Shown: one piece after another, positions 60,901 to 64,000 of the stretch
Position numbering within the stretch: position 1 is the first letter of the stretch
How the letters are laid out: the number at the start of each line of letters is the position of its first letter
Assembly (NCBI GenBank): GCA_910591455.2
Contig: OU342807.1
Span: 20,138,486 to 20,202,485, forward strand
DNA: 64,000 nt
Direction of reading: 5' to 3'
From: Pholis gunnellus
Taxonomy: Eukaryota; Chordata; Actinopteri; Perciformes; Pholidae
The notes under the pieces: model-generated
What the model saw: only the letters and a program-made list of their open reading frames with translations
Database searches by the model: none
Told to the model about the DNA's origin: nothing
Program-made: the position numbers and the translations under genes

Positions 60901-63592
60901 AGTATTCAAAGCTCGTAGCTCACGTAGGCTCAGAATGTTCACTTGACTGCATGTAGATAAAGGAAAAGGAATCTAATGCAGGTGAAATTTGAGACTTAAA
61001 AGTATATTACTACGGTACTATTGATAAACACTGCCATCAAAAACTCAGTGTTCTTGTAGTAGTAAAAAACAGTTGAAATTGACTACGGTGTACATAATAG
61101 AAATACATTTCCTCCACATAGCATTTTTCTCCTTATCGCTATATTTTTATTTCTATGGTTGGGTCTTACAACAGAGCAACAGTGGAAGAGTTTCCTTTTT
61201 GTTTCTTTTGTTGTCTCTCTGAACACAAATGAGCACACATCACAACAGCTTGAAATGAGCCAGTCTAATGCAGCAGCGCAGATGGATGCATGACGGCCTG
61301 AGGCTATTGAAGCCATCAGTGCGATGCAGCCTTGAACAACACAGCAAGGAGTTGTTAATGCGACGCTGACTACGGGAAGACAATCGGTTTGTTTCAGCTG
61401 CTGCAGATTGTCAGCCTAAACTGAAACAAATCAAATGAAATCTGCACAAATCAATTCTTCCTTTTGAATGCAGTTTGGGCGTCGACTATTCATAGGTCGT
61501 CGTCCTCTCTGATAAAGTCAGAGAAGTTGTTACCTCATATTTTTTTCCACGCTATGAATAGCTAGATATGCCTTGAGCTTACTGTGTTGCCTGCTATCGA
61601 TGTGTTTTCACATTTAGATTAGGAACCATTTGCATTTACTTGTATTACTATGCCGTCTTCTCTCATTGCAGTCCAACCCAACCCAGCTGTGTTGATGGGA
61701 AACCCTATTCGGGCATTCACACCACCCTTGGGTGGCACGCCAGCTGGCATGGGCAAGTCACCCAGTCCTGTTCAGAGGATAGATCCTCATACAGGCGCCA
61801 GCATCCTCTACGTCCCAGCTGTGTACGGTGGCAACATGGTCATGTCCATGCCCCTGCCGGTAAGTTTCCTGCTTCTGGTAACAAACTGCCGGATACATAC
61901 GTCAGATTGTATATTTAGCCAGTGTGCAATACAAAGTCGTATACTTTGACTACTACAAAGGATTTGATCAAATAGCTTTTTGTTTTGTAGAAAAGAAAAA
62001 TATGTAAGATCCGCAAAGAAAATGTGTAAAATATGTGCATATTTTGTCAAAGATTACATTTATTTAACAAGGGGAGGATATCATATTTTGCTCATAACAA
62101 TATGACGGGCAAGATAATCAATATATAGTCATGTTAGCACTGTTTTCTTCAGATCTAGTATTGGTTGGTGTACTGTACTTTCTGTGGGAATAAAGAGCTA
62201 TATTTGTCACCTAGTGTAATGTGTAACACAACTTGCATTGTTTAAGATAATATATCAAAGAACAATCTAAAAATGTTTAAAAGCTCCTCTTCTGTGTAGT
62301 AATTCTCAATAATAGTATTCCACAGTAAAAATATTTCGTCACCATTTCTTTCAGTCATATTACCCAAATGCATTGAGGCTTATTGTAGATTAGTTCTCTG
62401 TTATTATGTAGTTCATGTCTGTAAGATGTATGTTACATGTGAAACAATTTAGCTATTTGGTTTCATGTGTTGCTGTTTGTTATTGTCATTAAGGGTAATG
62501 TGCTCTCCATAATCCACAGTGTGTGTTTACCTCCCTCTCTTCTGTCACGGTGTCTTAATCTGTGTTTGTATTTCCTCAGCTGCCTTGGCCAGGTTACCAG
62601 AATCGATTCCCTGTGGACCCGCGCATCATGAACCACCCGGCAGCCATGGCCTACAACTTTAATCTGTTGCAGGCCCAGAATCGAGGCTCCCCCATCCCTT
62701 ACAGTGGAGTGGCCCACCCCACTCATCTAGGAATGGGCCAGCCCAGCCCTGACAAGGAGCTACAGGCAGACCCCATCAGAAATGGTGTGCCTCAACCAGC
62801 CAAAATCACAAACTGCTGTAATTGTATTCCATCAAATATAAAGAAAGAAGTGGCCGAGCATATTTTAATAAGTTTTTATTTTCTGGTTTTGACTTCTTAG
62901 GTAAATTAGAAGGATGTCCAAAGTCAGAACAGAGCCGCCTTCAGACACCAGAGAGGAAAACCACCGACATGAAGGAAAAACAGGCAAGTTTTTGACATTT
63001 CTGCGTTTAATTAACCTTAAGCAACGTATCTATTTTTTGATGTAGAGCTCCACGTCTTTGCTCATGGGGTTTATTTTTTTGCTCCAGGGAGATTTAGACA
63101 CAGGCCGAAGTCTAGACTCACAGCCAGACGGGCTTGTTGGATTTCCCAATGCGCTGCTCCATCGAAAAGATCCCTCAGCTGCCCAAAGACCCCTCAACTA
63201 CCACCTGGCACCACCCAACCCAGCTTTCCCTCCACATCCTGCCAGTGGAAGAGCCTTCCCCCCACAGTATCCAGTCTCCAGGCTTCCTTATCGGGTCAGC
63301 CAGCCTCAACACCCAGGGATGGCCCCACCGAGTCAGCAGCAGCAACAGCTCAGCCCTGCCTACACTGGTGGTAGCCACAACGCGTCCTTCTTCATTGGCC
63401 CCATGCCCCCCCACAGGGCTGTCCAGTCTCCTACTTTGGATGGGCCGGAGCCTGGAGGGGTGGAAGACATGAGTAGCTCCATTAGGACTCCGATGGGCCA
63501 CCCAGGGGGCCACCACCCAGGCCTGTCACAGCATAACAGGGTCAACAGCTTTGGGGAGGACGGACAGGATGGAAGCCTGGGAGATAGTTTGG
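28935..63592 (+). CDS. helz: probable helicase with zinc finger domain (HELZ), 3' end outside window
   Basis: Twenty-eight coding exons joined in frame give 1507 complete codons plus one base; human HELZ has about 1940 residues, so roughly the last fifth is missing. The protein has an N-terminal TPR-like region, a C-x8-C-x5-C-x3-H zinc finger (residues 189-208), a long linker domain, a UPF1-like SF1 RNA helicase (about 640-1070) and a disordered Pro/Gln-rich C-terminal region. Family knowledge: HELZ is an RNA-binding helicase of the UPF1/MOV10 group, linked to mRNA decay through CCR4-NOT and to poly(A)-binding protein, and acts mainly in the cytoplasm. The start ATG has G at -3 and +4 and gives MADRRAEKSCEEA, close to the human MEDRRAEKSCEQA. 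A paralogue such as helz2 is ruled out by near-identity to HELZ in the helicase core. Exon coordinates are in the four block entries. All introns are GT-AG except one GC-AG at 62984. Confidence 0.97.
30519..30538. repeat. poly-C tract in helz intron 4
   Basis: Twenty bases of C with one T, giving two long C runs. Such tracts are often length-variable and hard to sequence. No function is inferred. Confidence 0.85.
32631..32655. repeat. short fragment with TAGTGGTGCAACGGA terminus
   Basis: In helz intron 7, TAGTGGTGCAACGGAACGAT matches the first bases of the dispersed repeat copies at 5050 (minus) and 36735 (plus), but the rest of the repeat is absent. It is probably a terminal remnant. Confidence 0.45.
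36143..36198. repeat. (TG)15 followed by (TCTG)n microsatellite
   Basis: A compound microsatellite in helz intron 12: 30 bases of TG, then about five TCTG units and a short TG tail. Confidence 0.95.
36735..37342 (+). repeat. dispersed repeat, copy B (unnamed; possibly hAT-derived)
   Basis: The plus-strand partner of the copy at 4438-5050. It starts TAGTGCTGCAACGGGTCATG and ends around CTGAACGCATCATCGAGTGTG, where the two copies stop being alignable by eye. It lies within helz intron 12. No open frame of interest lies inside it. Confidence 0.7.
38341..38380 (+). promoter_or_regulatory. helz: C-rich polypyrimidine tract and acceptor of helz exon 13
   Basis: The acceptor CAG at 38378-38380 is preceded by several runs of C separated by single T, with almost no T-rich stretch. 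It is an extreme form of polypyrimidine tract. The opposite DNA strand has matching G runs that could form a G-quadruplex. Confidence 0.8.
39814..39866. repeat. (TG)n-(TA)n compound microsatellite
   Basis: TG repeats pass into TA repeats with ATCTATAT and ATAGATAT units that can fold back on each other. It lies in helz intron 14, about 75 bp before the acceptor of exon 15. Confidence 0.9.
41555..41668. repeat. teleost interspersed repeat fragment
   Basis: The sequence around AAATGGTAAATGAACTTGTA and GTGCTTTTACACTACATGTC, followed by CATTCATCCATTCACACCCA, resembles a repeat I recall as very common across teleost genomes. I cannot name the family with confidence. It directly abuts the hAT relic on its right. 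Confidence 0.5.
41671..42584 (+). mobile_element. degenerate hAT transposon with transposase remnants
   Basis: In helz intron 15. The segment near 41930-42000 reads ENLSFLAMLHTLETRYNI and the segment from 42019 reads TKAKVIESLRKAGRMVVTVA, followed by AHFITV. These match consecutive parts of hAT (Ac/ZBED-type) transposases, where family members typically have a DGW segment that is lost here. The right end (42541-42584) contains CGTAGCCCTCTGAATCGAA. This is the reverse complement of the left end of the element at 26879-27318, and the left end (GTGGGGTGAC, then GATTCTTAAATGCATCACG) is also similar. Frameshifts and stops make it inactive. Confidence 0.7.
44254..44283. repeat. (TG)n microsatellite
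   Basis: A TG run with one TA interruption in helz intron 16. Confidence 0.9.
49418..49787. mobile_element. Tc1/mariner-type non-autonomous element (MITE)
   Basis: Terminal inverted repeats TACACTACCGTTCAAAAG (left) and the reverse complement of TACACTACCGTTCAAATG (right) end in TA. Both continue with TTTGGGGT, giving at least 26 bp with one mismatch. The element is 370 bp including the TA duplications and has no transposase frame. The terminus is the well-known ACTACCGTTCAAAAGTTTGG type of fish Tc1 elements. It lies within helz intron 18. Confidence 0.9.
50615..50655. repeat. (CA)n run followed by poly-T
   Basis: About ten CA units (50615-50634), then CCCTGT and 15 or so T. It lies about 110 bp before the acceptor of helz exon 19. 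Confidence 0.9.
56216..56250 (+). promoter_or_regulatory. helz: A-rich, pyrimidine-poor acceptor of helz exon 23
   Basis: The 35 bases before exon 23 are dominated by TAA repeats and an A run, and end ATGTTTGCAG. The usual polypyrimidine tract is almost absent. The exon itself (motifs V and VI of the helicase) is essential and in frame, so the site must work. Confidence 0.75.
57185..60828 (+). other. helz: helz intron 24 (noncoding)
   Basis: A 3.6-kb intron between the GTGAGG donor at 57185 and the CTACAG acceptor at 60823-60828. It contains the CA microsatellite and a poly-A run (58680-58695). I see no gene or recognisable transposon in it. Confidence 0.8.
57941..57979. repeat. (CA)19-20 microsatellite
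   Basis: An uninterrupted CA run in helz intron 24, likely polymorphic. The open frames that cross it are artefacts of the repeat. Confidence 0.95.
60829..63592 (+). other. helz: helz coding exons 25-29: disordered Pro/Gln-rich C-terminal part
   Basis: Exons: 60829-60874, 61672-61859, 62580-62784, 62901-62983 and 63088-63592. They encode residues from 1166 onward. Conserved islands are GNPIRAFTPP, SPSPVQRIDPHTGASILYV, AVYGGNMVMSMPLP, VDPRIMNHPAAMAYNFNLLQ and GSPIPY. The large last exon is rich in Pro, Gln, His and Ser and less conserved. The intron after 62983 starts with GC instead of GT. The exon at 63088 ends after the first base of a codon, at a GTGAGA donor, and the next exon is beyond the window. 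Confidence 0.9.
62984..63087 (+). other. helz: GC-AG intron of helz
   Basis: Exon 28 ends AAA CAG and is followed by GCAAGT. No GT nearby keeps the frame, and reading on reaches a stop (GCA AGT TTT TGA). The acceptor is CTCCAG at 63082-63087, after which the reading frame resumes as GDLDTGRSLDSQ. CAG/GCAAGT is the consensus for the minor class of U2-type introns with GC donors. The intron is only 104 bases long. Confidence 0.85.
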
Positions 63593-64000
63593 GTGAGAGG
63601 AGCATCATTTTTTATTCATTTTTTATTCGGCAAATCCTTAGAGCTAGAATGTGAAATGGTGATTTGTTTGTTATTGTTACAGAGTTTCTTTTAATTAATG
63701 CAGAAGATCTCACGTTGCTCGTGGCTATTTAGTCTAGACTTTCACAAAGTCATAAAAAAGAATAACAATAGGAGTTAATTGGTATTTAGTTTGAAAAGAG
63801 TTCATATCCTGATAATCTGATTTATTTTCCAAGATTCTTTATTTTATGAGAGACTAATCTGCAGCTCTCTCGCACTCTAAAAAGTTAGTCCAGATGCATG
63901 TTCGCCCATATTATCACTTGGTATTTGGTCTATGGCACCGAATCATATGGTTTTCTATCGTATATAGAATATGAATGCAGTCAAGCGATCACAACTAATC
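63593..64000 (+). other. helz: helz intron 29, partial
   Basis: The sequence after the GTGAGA donor at 63593 runs to the window edge. It is AT-rich and shows no further exon. The remaining helz exons lie to the right. Confidence 0.85.

Overview
This is nuclear DNA from a vertebrate, almost certainly a teleost fish. The genes are spliced, with GT-AG introns of about 0.1 to 6 kb. Their protein sequences sit close to the human orthologues. The gene order pitpnc1 (-), psmd12 (+), helz (+) is the vertebrate order at human 17q24. The repeats (Tc1-like elements, hAT relics, a non-LTR retrotransposon tail, GCTAACGTTAGC-type motifs in first introns) are of teleost type. No prokaryotic operon, CRISPR array, rRNA or tRNA was seen.

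Layout. Positions 1-8499 look like part of the first intron of pitpnc1, transcribed leftward, whose 16-codon first coding exon lies at 8500-8547. It carries an internally deleted Tc1 element, an (AT)16 tract, a roughly 610-bp dispersed repeat and a 54-bp perfect palindrome. About 6 kb of divergent intergenic DNA (8548-14508) follows, with a TCTA microsatellite and two back-to-back near-perfect palindromes. psmd12, a 26S proteasome lid subunit, is complete in 11 coding exons (14509-19351, 456 aa). A 3.6-kb intergenic stretch then holds a 5'-truncated LINE. helz occupies the rest: a probable noncoding first exon ends at 23270, and 28 coding exons run from 28935 to 63592. They give 1507 complete codons plus one base, so the 3' end of the gene lies outside the window.

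Functionally these are neighbours rather than an operon. pitpnc1 encodes a lipid transfer protein, psmd12 a proteasome lid scaffold, and helz a CCCH zinc-finger SF1 RNA helicase. Every psmd12 and helz exon junction keeps the reading frame, so both look intact.

The least ordinary items are the perfect palindromes at 8189-8242 and 11552-11668, a microhomology-type Tc1 deletion derivative, a GC-AG intron in helz, two helz acceptors of unusual composition, and an inverted pair of an unnamed repeat. I found no convincing undescribed biological system. Repeat-family names and regulatory motifs rest on recall and need database checks.
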